Shown here: piece after piece, positions 1 through 11,893 of the stretch
Numbering within the stretch: the first letter of the stretch is position 1
Layout: each line of letters begins with the position of its first letter
Assembly (NCBI GenBank): GCA_023362775.1
Contig: JALMGJ010000005.1
Coordinates: forward strand, 62,439,463 to 62,503,462
From: Charina bottae
Taxonomy: Eukaryota; Chordata; Lepidosauria; Squamata; Charinaidae
Direction: 5' to 3'
DNA length: 64,000 bases
Position numbers and translations under genes: made by a program
The notes under the pieces: model-generated
Told to the model about the DNA's origin: nothing
What the model saw: the letters and a program-made list of their open reading frames with translations, nothing else
Databases searched by the model: none

Positions 1-345
1 CAAAATGGAGAAAAGGAAGATTCCATCAGAGGAAAACAGTAATGTGCAAGTGAAGGAGTTCAGTCTCAAGGAATTTAAAGATATTTTTTGAGGTGTAGAA
101 GTCATGAAGCAAAAAAATTATGGATGATGACCCTAACCTTGATCGAAGCATGCAAATTCACCAAGATGCGGATAAAGCATTCTGCGTCTACCAGCATATG
201 TATGAAGATTTAAAGAAAGAGAAAACAGTTCAGTCTACGTTTCTAAAATACTTTGAAATACAAGATGTTGTCAGTGTAAACTTACCTTTAGGAATCATAT
301 TTAGATTCTTTTTGTTTTTATTTTGCTTTCTAAAACTACTCTGAC
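1..345 (+). pseudogene. Tigger (pogo/TcMar) transposase 3' remnant
   Basis: The translation reads KEFSLKEFKDIF, then after a stop EVMKQKIMDDDPNLDRSMQI, YQHMYEDLKKEKTVQSTFLK. The pattern DPN-x-RS followed by a Tyr-rich helix and K-x-TVQ-S-L-FF-like end is the C-terminus of Tigger/TIGD-type transposases (family recalled, not searched). It carries a stop and no catalytic domain is in the window. It continues past the left edge. Confidence 0.6.
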
Positions 346-1057
346 TTTGTTGACAATAAATTTAAAAGTATATTCTTTTTATTGTTTACTGTAATATTTC
401 ATTAATATACATTTAAAAATTTATGTTCAAAAAATTTCATTGCCTATTTCCATTGAGCTGGAACCAGTTATTATATTTTCCATAGAAATATCACTTCAAA
501 TAGTGCAAATTCGAAATATGGCCATTTTGTGGGATTCATTATCTGCACTAATCAAAACCTGCTTGTTTTTGAAAACAGCAGGGAAGATGTTTTACCAAGA
601 TGATTGGGCTAAACAAGGAATCAACCCTTTATATCTGTTGATTTCTAATGGTTATTTTAAAGATGTTGAGAGATTGCATGTTGAATATAATTTACCTGTA
701 ATATTTGCTTAGTGGTATATACAACTGAAATGTGTACTAATTAAATAATATGGCTCTGATGCTCTAGCAGCCTCCAAAGTATCTGTAATTTTAGGATTCT
801 TAAGAGACGCAATGATTGAATGGAACCCAACAGTTCAATTTTATAAGGGTTAATTAAAAGTAAAATTAAAGTAAATCTCTCTTACTCCCTTTGCCATTAA
901 TAATAACCAATAATTTACAATATACTGCAAAAAAGAACTTTGATGTATTCTAGGCAGTTTACATTATTTATGTATTTAAGGCATACTTTTGAAAATGCCC
1001 TTTAAGTACATCAAAGGCAAAGCAAAAGTGAATACAGGCTTGGGAAAATTAAGTAAG

Positions 1058-1105
<48 letters not shown>

Positions 1106-1318
1106 AACAAAAGGAACTTCAGCCATTGCTCCAACAACTAATTTTGAAGAAGGTATTTGACTCATGACATATGCATATACCAGTCAAAGCAATTTGAGCT
1201 TTTCTGTCTTAAGATTCCAAGCTTGAAAACCATTTTCCATTTTTGGGATTGAAAAAACAACTTATCCAATTTTGTAAATTTTGTAGTGACTTCATAACAT
1301 ATTCAGCATAGTTTTCTT
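346..1318. other. Unassigned AT-rich intron sequence
   Basis: No gene or recognised repeat apart from the (TAGA)n run at 1058-1106. It lies upstream of the first DOCK1 exon seen here. Confidence 0.5.
1058..1106. repeat. (TAGA)n microsatellite
   Basis: About twelve uninterrupted tetranucleotide units. Confidence 0.97.
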
Positions 1319-1336
1319 GACAATAGTATGGAAGTG

Positions 1337-2737
1337 GGACTTCCGGTGAGAATGTGGCCGACTGAACACCCTGCTCGCGATTCAGCGGGCAGACTTGGCA
1401 GCATGGATTTTTTGGGGGGGGGGGCGAAGAGAAGGGAGAAGAAGAGACTTATCAAGGGGGAGATATTCTTCCCGATTCTGAGAATCCAGACCGTGAACTG
1501 CCAGCTGATGAATACATGTTGGTTATGAAAGAGTTACAACTTGATTTGCAGGAAAAAATGGTCTGTTTACTTTAACTTATGTTTTGAGAACCAAATGGTG
1601 TTTTGGTTTTTTGGGAAATCATCTGTTGGCTTTTTAGGACGGGCAATTGGGTTTTTTTTATTCTTTTATAAAAAAATGTGCATAATATGGAGACAAATAA
1701 ATTTATTTATTTAATTTATTTAATTAAATTTATATAACCGCCCATCTCCCCCAATGGGGAACTCTGGGCAGTTTACAATAAAATAGTTAAAACAAAATAT
1801 GAAACATATATAAAACATATATAAATGTTTTAGTTTACTTTGAGGTCGGTTAAGAAATTAAGAATAAGTATGTGGACTGATTTCAAGGCTGTATGATCTT
1901 ATTTTTTATTATGATTTAAAGTCTGTTTGATTTTTTAATGTTTAATGGGGGTAAGATTACTATAATATTATTAAGTATAAAAGTAAGAATATGTATGTGG
2001 ATTGATATTGTGCATAATATGGAGATAAACAAATGTTATGACCCTATTTTCTATGATGATTTAAATTTGGTTTGATTTTTTAAGGTTTAATAGGGATAAG
2101 ATTGTTATAGTAGTATTAAGCATAAAAGTAAGAATGTGTATGTGGATTGATATTAAGGCTTATATTCTCTTTAATGATTTGGATTAAGATGTATTTTATT
2201 AAGATGGATTAAGATGTATTCTATTGTTTTTACAGTTTGTTTGATTTATAAGGCATAATAATTAGAGTTTGATTATAGATTTAATAGGGTTAAGACTATT
2301 GCAGTATTATTATTACAATTAAACATTGTTATCAAGTAATAATACTATTAAGTACAAAATTTAAATATAATTTGATTTTTTTTATAGTGGTTAGAAAAAT
2401 ATAGAATAGTGGTAGGAAGGAAATATTAAAAAATGAGTTTTGTTTTGGGGGAAGTGGATTTGGAGGTTTATATAAGGGGAAAGAGCAATTGCTTTTATAG
2501 TTTTACAATGTGTTAATGGATTGATTTATAGAAATAACGTGATTTTGGTTAGATATAGAGTAAGGGATTAATTGTGGAATTTGCTGTATATTGTTGTTGA
2601 AAGTCGGAAGTCATCTTGTAATCTTAAAAAATATATTTTTTCTATTTTTTCACTTTTTCTTTTTCCCCCTTTTTTTGTAGTTTCTTTTTGTAGTTTTTAT
2701 CTTTGCTTAAACTTAATAAAAATCTTATTAAAAAAAA
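1337..2737 (+). mobile_element. Non-autonomous L1-like retroelement, complete copy
   Basis: The 1.4 kb copy is flanked by an exact 18-bp duplication (gacaatagtatggaagtg at 1319-1336 and 2738-2755) and ends in a poly-A run. It starts with ggacttccggtgag and carries gaaagtcggaagtcatcttg near its 3' end; the same two landmarks bound the element at 18742-21202. There is no reverse transcriptase frame, so it must have been moved in trans. A reverse-oriented L2 tail (about 1685-1800) is inserted inside it. Confidence 0.8.
1685..1800 (-). repeat. L2 LINE 3' tail
   Basis: The reverse complement carries the squamate L2 end pattern: tgtaaactgcccagagtt, a short hairpin, then ggcggt-tataaatttaa and AAAT-rich tail. 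It is nested in the L1-like element. Confidence 0.65.
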
Positions 2738-2918
2738 GACAATAGTATGGAAGTGGTTTGCAATTTCCTTCTTCTGTAATGGTTCATTTTCAAAAAAAGG
2801 TCCCAGTTTCCTTCTTCTGTAATGGTTCATTTTCAAAAAAGCTCCCAGTAGAGGTATGCAAAATTTCAAAGTTCAGGAATACAACATTCTATAATAACTC
2901 CAAAATATCTTTTTTAAG

Positions 2919-3190
2919 GGTTGTGGTGGCTCAATGGGTAAGATGCCAGGCTTGTCGATCAGAAGATCGCAAGTTCGAATCCCTAGCCCCGCGTGATGGA
3001 GTGAGCTCCTGCACTAGCCCGAGCTCTTGCCAACCTAGCAATTCTAAAACATGCAAATGCAAGTAGATGAATAGGTACCACTTTGGTGGGAAGGTAACTG
3101 TTCCGCGCGAGTCATGCCGGCCACATGACCGTGGAAGTGTCTTCGGACAACACTGGCTCTTTGGCTAACAAACGGAGATGAGCACCGTCT
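2919..3190 (+). mobile_element. Sauria-type tRNA-derived SINE (3' truncated)
   Basis: It has a Pol III box A (gtggctcaatgggtaagatg) and box B (agttcgaatccc). The body has gtgagctcctgc, gccaacctagcaattc, ggtgggaaggtaac and gagtcatgccggccacatga. These match the squamate SINE I recall as Sauria/ACA type. The usual BovB-like 3' tail is missing, and the copy passes directly into an L2 fragment after gatgagcaccg. Confidence 0.8.
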
Positions 3191-3440
3191 GGGTGGTTTA
3201 CAACATTAATATTAATATTAAAAACCTATACACTTAAAAATACAATATAATAATAAATAGATAAGTATCCAGAGGATGGGAAGATCTTTAAAAAGGAGAG
3301 TATTACAGGGCTAACCACCCCCTGGAGGAACTATTACCTCCTTTGTCCCAAGCAAGGTGGCAGAACGAGGTCTTTAAAGACTTTCTGAAGGCCAGGAGCG
3401 AAGGCGCCTGTCTCACCTCCGGGGGCAAGATATTCTTTTA
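3191..3440 (-). repeat. L2 LINE 3' end fragment
   Basis: From tctgggtggtttacaa onward the sequence is the reverse complement of an L2-type 3' UTR and ORF2 end (gaggtctttaaagactttct, cacctccgggggcaag). It resembles the larger copy at 45030-45690. Confidence 0.7.
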
Positions 3441-3537
3441 TCCTGAACTTGTTGCAGTGTTCTTTAGATCACATATATAGTTTTCTTATTCTTAAATATA
3501 ATAAAAACAATATACAATAGAAGGAAAGCATATATAA

Positions 3538-3539
<2 letters not shown>

Positions 3540-3599
<60 letters not shown>

Positions 3600-3646
3600 T
3601 GTGTGTGTGTGTGTGAGTGTCTCGTGTGTGTGTGATATATATATAA

Positions 3647-3677
<31 letters not shown>
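3540..3677. repeat. Compound (TA)n(GA)n(GT)n(CA)n microsatellite
   Basis: Runs of TA (about 3541-3578), GA (3580-3598) and GT (3599-3616) are followed after a short gap by CA (3652-3677). The GT and CA runs are inverted complements and can fold back. Confidence 0.97.
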
Positions 3678-3681
<4 letters not shown>

Positions 3682-3721
3682 TCCATCCATCATCTATCCA
3701 TCCATCAACACTGAGAGAAAA

Positions 3722-3995
3722 AAATGATTATGATATCTCCTTGGTTGTTTAATGTATTTATAGATAAATGTATGAGAAATGCTTGTGGTAACATTAGAAA
3801 TATGGTTGGGATCTTAAAGTGTGGGCAATTTTGTATGTAGATGATGCCATGTTGGTGTCTGAGAACCCGAGTGATTTGCAGTGAATATTAGATTATATGA
3901 TGTAAATCAGAGCATGGTTGTTAAAATTCATGTATCAAAGACTAAGGATGTTGTCTTTAAATGTAGTGAGTGATTTAGGCATGTTAGGGCTGATG
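3722..3995 (+). pseudogene. LINE reverse transcriptase fragment
   Basis: With frameshifts the translation shows ISPWLFNVFIDKCMRN and then YVDDAMLVSENPSDLQ, the palm motifs of a non-LTR reverse transcriptase including YVDD. The clade is uncertain (RTE-like or L2-like). It is broken and short. Confidence 0.6.
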
Positions 3996-4049
3996 TTGAT
4001 GCACAAGGTGCCCTTGTGCAGAATTCCATTTAGGGCCCCCCCAACATTT

Positions 4050-4195
4050 TTCTTAATATTTTATATTTATATTTAAGATATCTTGTTTTTACTGTATCTT
4101 AATCTCTTTTTAGCTTTACTGTAAACCGCCCAGAGTCCTTCTTTTGAGGGAGATGGGTGGTGACAAAATTTGATAAATAAATAAATATTCAAAAT
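4050..4195 (+). repeat. L2 LINE 3' tail
   Basis: Contains tgtaaaccgcccagagtcct, gagggagatgggtggt and an AAAT-rich tail. Confidence 0.7.
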
Positions 4196-4929
4196 CTGAT
4201 ATCTCCTTCTGTTTCTCGGATGGTCTCTTTCTATACTGACAGGGTGGAAGCATATACAACTTGCAAGGATAGAAAAATATGGAGAGGTATAATACAGTAA
4301 ATGGTGTTGGTGTAAACTGGGTTTATTTAGATTTCCTTTTATCTCCTGACTTTAATTTCTTTGCTTACCACATTTCACCTTTTTCTGTGCTTATCATAAC
4401 ATTGCTTAACCTGAAAGGGAATAACAAGATGGGTATATATGCATGTTAAGATCAGTTGTTGCAATATTCATTTTTTCCCCAAAAAAGGAATTGGATTTCA
4501 ACATTATTGTCTCTTTGGGGACTGCTTAAAGAAAGCTTCAGGCTATCTCTCCAACAAGTTGGTTTAAAAAAAGACGTTTAATTAAAATCCTATCACAAAG
4601 TACTCTGGATCAATGTTTCTAATTCATCAGAGGTCAGTGTGGAATGTGAATGACAACTCGTATCAGATAGCTATTTAGCTTATTGTATTTAAGGAGTAGG
4701 ATGTCGGATAGGCAGCATGTTGCAATGAGTGTCAATGCCAAACTGTCATAGACTGATTAGCAATCTTTCTCATAGGCCTGTAGACTGAACATTGAACCAG
4801 AACTGAGAGATTTGTGCATGGTCTTGGGAGTGCCAGTACTGTGTTATAAGTACATCTTGCTACTCTGTGTGCTAAGGGATGCATTAAAGCAGCAGTCTCC
4901 AACATGGTATTTTTAAGTGTTACAGGACT

Positions 4930-5166
4930 TTTTGTTGTTGTTGTTGTTCAGTCGTTTAGTTGTGTCTGACTCTTCGTGACCTCATGGACCATAGCACGCC
5001 AGGCCTTCCTGTCCTCCACTGTCTCCCGGAGTTTGCTCAAGTTCATGTTCATTGCATCGGTGATGCTATCTAACCATCTCATCCTCTGCCGTCCCCTTCT
5101 CCTTTTGCCTTCAGTCTTTCCCAGCATCAGGGTCTTTTCCAGTGAGTCCTCTATTCGCATTAGGAC
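4930..5166 (-). mobile_element. RTE-BovB LINE 3' end
   Basis: On the minus strand a 70-codon frame reads SLEKTLMLGKTEGKRRRGRQ, RMRWLDSITDAMNMNLSKLR and HEVTKSQTQLND, the C-terminus of BovB ORF2, followed by the 3' tail with (AAC)n. It is a typical 5'-truncated insertion. Confidence 0.9.
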
Positions 5167-5219
5167 TACAGCTTCACAGGACTACAGCTTCTATAATTTC
5201 CAGCTAGCTTTTCAGTGAA

Positions 5220-6850
5220 GTGTATTGTGTTGGAGGTAACAATATTAGAGTTAGGAAATAGCAGTGTATAAGTTGGAAATGGAACATTTCTGCCAACTTC
5301 TAAATATTATGGGCAGTATAATGTATAAAAGGGTACCACTTCTTATGCATTATATTTTAGGAAAAATAAGCCTTAATGCAATTGATCCATAGTATTGAAT
5401 GCTATGGACACATATGAAAATTGAAACATACTTTAGCACTTCAATATAATCCCTATGGATAGACAGCAGAGAAATTGTGTGTTAACTTCCTGGAATTATT
5501 TGACCTTAGATACTTTATTAAATACTTAACATCCTTCAAACTTGAGCAGTATTATGAATTTCTAGAATTGCTGTGATAGAATAGAGTATCTTCCTGACAT
5601 TTCCTGTTGGCTAAATTAGCTTTCTGCAATCTAGCACCTTTTAAATGTGCTGGACTTCAGCTTCCATAATCTCCAACCAACAGGAGCAAGCCATGCTGAC
5701 TGAGAGTTGCAGGAGATGATTCAACACAACAAAAAGGTACCGGGTTGAGCAAAGCTAGGCTAGATTGTCCTCTGTGTTATATTTTTGTTTGCTTCAACAT
5801 ACTGAACTGAACAGTAAAGGTTTTTGTAATGGCTTTTGAACTTTATATTCTGAAATAATATTTTAGTAAGGTTTATTGTGATATGAACAGAAGTTTTATT
5901 TTTTTAATTCTAATGAGTGACAAGGGCATTAATGTCAAGCTTTCATGGAAGTTTGCTGATATATTGATGGGAAATCTTGTACATGCCTTATCAGAAGTTA
6001 CCCCCAAAGAGTTTAATAGGACTTACTTTTAGGTAAGCTTGTATTTGGAATAACTACTTTGAATTCAACATGGCTTGCTTCAGAGTAGGCATATATAGAA
6101 TGAAATTCTATTAAGACAGATCCATTACAATGTGCATGTAATGAGGAAGTGACTCAGTTGAAAATACATCTGTAGCAATTTTGTGCTTCTCTAAAAATGA
6201 TAGAAGAAGAGAGAGTTTTTATTTTATTTTTAAAGGGAGATAGCACCATTTCAAATGTTAATTTAAAGCTGTGTTGGCAAGGCCACACTTTTCATGATTT
6301 TGTGAGAAGATAAGAGAGAGGAATTGAAGAGAGTGACTAGAGAAAATGCTGATGTAGCTTTTTTCCCCCAGCTATTAAGAAAATGAAGATGAATGTTGTC
6401 AAAAACTATCCATGGAAGGTTTTTATCTTCTGAGTATTTTGTATTCATTGTATATGCCTTTGAAGTTGTATTTCCAAGAAGCAGACTTTTGTGCTTTGTT
6501 TATTCTCATTTTTTCTTAGATAACCTATTTAATTAAAAAAAAACCAAATCTGTTTATATTAGAGAGAATTAAGGCTTGATAATGGGTTGTGTCTCATTCC
6601 AGAAGCCAATTGATTGGTACATATGATCACTAGTAGACACGGAGGTAGGCTTGCATATAAAGATTTCTTCCAGACAAGAAAAAAAAAAGAGAAGGTTGGA
6701 GCCAAATGGGCCTTACTTATCACTGAGGGCAATGAACCAGTACTAGATAATTAACAAAATTTCAACCAAAGATTTAGAAGTTCCTTTGATTATCGTGTGA
6801 GACATATGACCATCAGCCATGAAATTTGCAAACTTAAGGTCAGCATAGAG
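5220..6850. other. Unassigned intron sequence
   Basis: No exon or confident repeat. A degenerate ctggacttcagcttcca-type motif common in old reptilian repeats lies near 5650. Confidence 0.4.
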
Positions 6851-6984
6851 TGTGGGCATACATACTAGATTTAAAATTATTTGCCAGAAATATGGGGTGA
6901 TTGACCAATTTAGAGAAGGACTTGCTGATGAGCTGAGAGATTAATTTAGTGAGACAAGGCACCCCAGATAATTTGGAAGAGTGT

Positions 6985-7108
6985 TCCAATGTTGCATGAT
7001 GATAGATGGCCAATTGGAAGAGTTGAGGCAGGGAGAAATGTGACAGTCGCTTTGGCGAGATGGGTGGTGAAGAAATGTGAGGAATAAATAAATAAAATAA
7101 ATAAAAAT
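6985..7108 (+). repeat. Degenerate L2-like 3' tail
   Basis: It ends gcgagatgggtggtgaagaa and AAAT repeats, as in other L2 tails here. The upstream border is unclear. Confidence 0.4.
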
Positions 7109-7109
7109 G

Positions 7110-7890
7110 ACAATGCAAAGGAGTTTTACAGCCACCCTTCACCCATGCTCCCCCTTCCAATAGCCTCCTCGGAATCCAGCGCCAGAAAACCCAAGTAAAT
7201 TGGAGCAATCAAGAGATCCCTGTTACCAGGAGAGGAACAGGGCTTATGGTTTTACTGCAGAGTTCTTGGCATAGGACCAGATCCTCCACAGGAAAAATTT
7301 GTGCCTCTGACTCAGCTACAAAATGCTGTACCAGTAGATCTACAGGCCACGTAGCAAGCAAGTGCCTGACTCGCTTCAAGGCCACAGTGTTGGGAAACTT
7401 CACACACCCAAGAGCATCTCCCATGAGCTCAGAAGGGGAGCTGTCAGATAATTAAGGAAACTCAGACAGCCGACAGGAGGCAAATATACTTTATTGTTCC
7501 TGTTACTCTTTGTTTAGACTCGGGCCAGAAAGTGCAACTCTCTGCTCTTGTAGATTAGGGAGTGACTGCTAAATTCATAGATGAGACCACAGTACATGAG
7601 TTAAATTTACCTTTCTAGACTCTCAAAAAGCAAATGATGGTGGAGACAATAGACAGACAGGCACTGTGATCAGGGCTGGTGTTGTGCTACACTAACCCAT
7701 TGCAGCTAAAACACAAGATCACAGAGAATTTTTGCCACTCTGTGTGTAAAGAGTAAGGAGCATGACCTTGACAGAATATGCCGGCTTCATTTGAAAGTGA
7801 CAAGGGGCAAAACATATTTTAAGTCTACAACAGATAGATAATATTTGGAAGAGGCTCAGATACACACCTCCCTGATTCCCTGAACTATAA
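7110..7890. other. Unassigned sequence
   Basis: Moderately GC-richer than the flanks, with short chance frames on both strands. It might be an old LTR, but I see no termini. Confidence 0.3.
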
Positions 7891-7962
7891 GGAGGAGGAG
7901 GAGGAGGAGGAGGAGGAGGAGGAGGAGGAGGAGGAGGAGGAGGAGGAGGAGGAGGAGGAGGA
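7891..7962. repeat. (GGA)n microsatellite
   Basis: About 24 uninterrupted GGA units. Confidence 0.98.
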
Positions 7963-8095
7963 ACATAATTAGACTTTCAAAATTCTGTTATTATAGCCAC
8001 TCTCAAAGTAGTTTTAGCCTTTCACTGCCCCCCCCAGCCCATGATGGTGACTCTCCTACCTTGCCAAAGAAATATTCCGACTTTGCAGTACATTT

Positions 8096-8151
8096 GCGGA
8101 GGAGGAGACAATTGCATTGACTTGTGGAGGAGGAGACAATTGCATTGACTC
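8096..8151. repeat. Two tandem copies of a 28-bp unit
   Basis: The unit ggaggaggagacaattgcat plus tgact is repeated twice with a tgt linker. Confidence 0.85.
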
Positions 8152-8304
8152 CCCATCAAACATGTGACTGCACCATCAACTTGAAATCATGTGCCCAAAT
8201 TCCAGCAAAGAGATATCACATGTCTAAGTTGAGAGTTAGCCATTACTGGAAAGTTATTTGATGACAATTTGAAGAGGATTTATTTACATTTCCAAACCTC
8301 TAGC

Positions 8305-8430
8305 ATAGCCTTTCTCAACCTTTTGATCCTGGAGGGTTCCACGGACCCCTGGTTGAGTGACTCTGCTAGCATTACGCCTACAATATTCATCTCTAAGGGG
8401 GATGGGAACTCTGTCAGGATGATTCATGGT
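8305..8430. mobile_element. hAT-type MITE end (fragment)
   Basis: gcctttctcaaccttttgat and ggttccacggacccctggtt resemble one end of a Charlie-like hAT MITE. No partner end or target duplication was found. Confidence 0.35.
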
Positions 8431-8489
8431 TATAGACTTCTAAACTAGGTAACATTAAGGTTCACTACCTATTGCCTCTTACTTTGGAT

Positions 8490-9025
8490 CTCCTGGAGCA
8501 CCTCCAAAAGGCACAATTTTTACTGAGTTAGATTTGAGAAGTGCTTACAAGTTGAATGGAATGAAAAGAGGGGCATGAATACATGATTGCATTCAACACC
8601 AGGTATGGCAAATTTTAATACACAGTAATGCCTTTTGGTTTGGTTAATTGTGGAGCAGTGTTCTCCAGATTCATGAACAAAATATTTCCTGACATTTTAG
8701 ACAAGTATGTAGTGATATATTTGGATGACATACTGATTTTTTTCTGAAGACCCTTCCTTGCATGAGACACATGTTAGATGTTTTAAAGAGACTCCATGAA
8801 CACAACTTTTTGTGAAGTTGGAGAAATGTGCATTTCACCTACCCCAGTTGGACCATTGGGATACAGGATGTCTACTGAAGGTATACAAATGGACCCTGCA
8901 AAAGTATAATCCAAGGTGTAGGAAGAAATCCTTTCTTAGTCTGAGCAATGCCTTCTGCAGAAGAGGTGGGGCTTTTCCTTCTTGGCTTTATTCCAGGCCA
9001 AGAAACAGTTAAACTGTTTTCTCTT
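8490..9025 (+). pseudogene. Ty3/gypsy reverse transcriptase remnant
   Basis: The translation with stops shows [31 protein letters not shown], then [15 protein letters not shown] and VKLEKCAFHLPQLDH. These are RT motifs of Ty3/gypsy elements (YLDD catalytic box). At least two disruptions are present, and no protease, integrase or LTR can be joined to it. Confidence 0.75.
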
Positions 9026-9094
9026 GCTCTTATTAGCAAACCGGTTTGGTTATACTAGGGGTCAGCAATGTCTTGGTATTCATTTTAAATGAAA

Positions 9095-10290
9095 ATTATT
9101 TTTATTTATTTTTTATTTGTATTTGTATTCAATTTGGCACCACCTGAATCCTTAATGACTCTGGGCAGCTCACAGCACAATGAATAAAATAAAAAACAAG
9201 ACAAATAAGAACAAGGTAATACTGAACAAGAAGCAAACTAGAAAGGGAAAGAACAAGATGGCGTATCCAGCCACATTGCAAGAACATACTGTATGCAAAG
9301 GGACTCCAGTCACCTTTGCCCAAAACAGCCAGGTGTTTAAGGCCCCTGGAATTCCATCAGGTGGGAGCCACTCGGACCTCGGGAGGAACCTCATTCCAGA
9401 GGGCAGGTGCTGCAACAGAGAAGGCATGCTTCCTGGGTCCTGATAGATGGCACTGTTTGATCGAAGGAACCAGAGTGTGCTGATCCTTCAGCTTGTATCA
9501 GCCAGGCAGACCACAGGAGCTAGGCGGTTCCTCAAATAACTGGATCTATGCCGTGTAGGGCTTTATAAGGCATGACCAGCTCTTGAATCACACCCAGAAG
9601 CAAACTGGGAACCAGTACAACTCTCAGAGTAGCGATGCCACAAGGGCGTACCAAGGCATGCCCATAATGCCCGCACCGCATCATTCTGGACCAGCCAAAC
9701 ATTCTGAGTGGTCTTCCAAGGGCAGCCCCATGTAGAGTGCATTGCAATAATTGAGATGTCAGGTTACTAGGGCATGAGTGTCTGCAGGGTCTCCTGATCC
9801 AGGAAAGGGTGCAATTGGCACCAGATGAAGGTATGCAAAGGCTTTCCTGGCCACAGCTGCCACCTGCTCATTGAGCAGGAGCTGTGAGTCCAAGAAGATT
9901 GCACACCACTCTTGAATGGGGAAGTGCAAGGTTAAAGATGGAATATCCCCAGATCTGAGTGGCCCTAATACCCACAGCCACCTGGTGTAGGCACGATTGA
10001 GTTGGAGATGGTTTCTCTCCATTCAGGCCCGTAGAACTTCCAGGCATGGGGATAGGACTTCGGTAGTCTCACTTGCCTGGTCTGGAGCTGAAAGATATAA
10101 TTGGTTATCATTAACATACTGATGATTCTAAACCCCATGCTGGTGGATGACCTCACCCAGCAGTTTCATGTAGATGTTGAATAGGAGGGGAGAGAGATTC
10201 GAGCACTGTGGCACCCCACAAAGAGAGCAACCTCTCTCCAAACCAACACTGACTGAAACTGGCCCCAGAGGAAGGAATTTAATAAAGTGA
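9095..10290 (-). mobile_element. L2-type LINE 3' portion
   Basis: The reverse complement carries the L2 landmarks also seen at 45030-45690: a block around the complement of tggggctgcccttggaagac, gaaccaggcagaactgg-like text, and a tail near 9100-9180. It is degenerate with several frame breaks. Clade assigned by eye. Confidence 0.6.
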
Positions 10291-10718
10291 TTGAGGTATT
10301 TGGCAAAATATGAAATATTTTTTTTTCTTTTGGCTGCTGGAACTTGGAAAGGTTGTCATTCATCTCTAGTAAGTGATCTTCCCCATAATGTGCATTCCCT
10401 AGGTCATTTGTAAGCAACACTAATATCCAAAAGTACACTTTGATTGCTTGCTAGCAGGATCTGTGCATGTACAATGCTGCCAACCCTTATTGTCCTGATA
10501 GGCTCCTGGGAAAAATACCCTGTTTTGTCGCTTTCCTCTTATGTCTGATTGCGGGATTATTCAGAAAAGGGGGACAGCATCTTCAGTGGGATGCAGATTG
10601 ATCACCCACACTTTCTGGGTTTGCACTGTGAGTCACTCATGTGAATAGTCTGAGAAAAATAAAAGCAAAAGCAATTTACAAGCAAAAGTTTAAAAATTTA
10701 CATGCATACAAAACAAGG

Positions 10719-11607
10719 AGTTCTTGGTGGTATGGGGATACCAAGTCAACTTGTCTGCCTCCTGAGGAATCTTTATAACGACCAAGTAGCAACGGTAAAA
10801 ACAGGCCACGGAACAACAAACTGCTTTAAGATTGGGAAAGGAGTACGGCAAGGTTGTATACTCTCACACTACCTATTCAACTTGTACACAGAACACATCA
10901 TGCGACGTGCTGGGCTTGATACATCCAAGGCTGGAGTTAAAATCGCTGGAAGAAACATTAACAATCTCAGATATGCAGATGATACCACTTTGATGGCTGA
11001 AAGCGAGGAGGAGCTGAGGAGCCTTATGACGAAGGTGAAAGAAGAAAGTGCAAAAGCTGGGTTGCAGTTAAACCTCAAAAAAACCAAGATTATGGCAACC
11101 AGCTTGATTGATAACTGGCAAATAGAGGGAGAAAACGTGGAGGCAGTGACAGACGTTGTATTTCTAGGCGGAAAGATTACTGCAGACGCTGACTGCAGCC
11201 AGGAAATCAGAAGACGTCTACTTCTTGGGAGGAGAGCAATGGCAAATCTCGATAAAATAGTTAAGAGCAGAGACATCGCACTGACAACAGAGGTCCACAT
11301 AGTTAAAGCAATGGTATTCCCTGTAGTAACCTATGGCTGGGAGAGGTGGATATTAAAGGCAAAACTGAAGTACTTTGGCCACATAATGAGAAGACAGGAT
11401 ACCATGGCGAAGATGCTGATGCTAGGGAAAGTGGAAGGCAAAAGGAAGAGGGGCCAACCAAGGGCAAGACGGATGGATGATATTCTGGAGGTGATGGACT
11501 CGACCTTGGAGGAGCTGGGGGTGGCGATGGCCGACAGGAAGCTCTGGCGTGGGCTGGTCCATGAAGTCACGAAGAGTCAGAAGCGACTGAACAAATAAAC
11601 AACAACA
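10719..11607 (+). mobile_element. RTE-BovB LINE, 5'-truncated, with target duplication
   Basis: It is flanked by an 11-bp duplication, acaaaacaagg, at 10708-10718 and 11608-11618. The open frame (to 11598) begins within the reverse transcriptase and shows [40 protein letters not shown] and HEVTKSQKRLNK. The palm YADD box is intact. Relative to the copy at 55678-61450, an in-frame piece of roughly 50 codons (the CESW...FELWCWR region) is missing after VTYGW. Confidence 0.92.
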
Positions 11608-11718
11608 ACAAAACAAGGTCACTTGTAAGAGGCAACTTTTTTTCTGATTTTTGTCCAAAGCCCCAAACAAGTTTCAGGATATACATGTTTTGTTTTGAGC
11701 TCAAAATACTGATATGAC

Positions 11719-11893
11719 CAGGGCTTTTGAAAGTGCCGGGCGGTTTGCGGCACCGCGGGGGCGTGCGGCGGCGCGCGCTTGCACGGCGGCCGCTGTGCAC
11801 GCGCGTGCCGCCGCTTCCGGGTGGTGTGGCGACACACCACGCTGTGTCTGGCGACACACTTTTGTGTCGCGACACACAGTTTGGAAAGCTCTG
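11719..11893. mobile_element. hAT MITE (cagggcttt/aaagctctg family)
   Basis: A 175-bp GC-rich element with termini cagggctttt and ggaaagctctg and an exact 8-bp duplication gatatgac at 11711-11718 and 11894-11901. It contains repeated gtgtcgcgacacac motifs. Confidence 0.9.

Noticed and set aside
440..712. 90-codon frame upstream on + strand
   Set aside because: No recognisable domain, no codon-usage or splice support; chance frame in AT-rich DNA.
3464..3693. Frames encoding VCVCVC and IYIYIY on the minus strand
   Set aside because: Translations of GT/TA microsatellites.
7890..7962. (GGA)n as a poly-Glu coding region
   Set aside because: No flanking coding signal; a simple repeat.
9532..10156. 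Minus-strand frames with readable text
   Set aside because: They fall in a decayed L2-type LINE, so they are not host genes.
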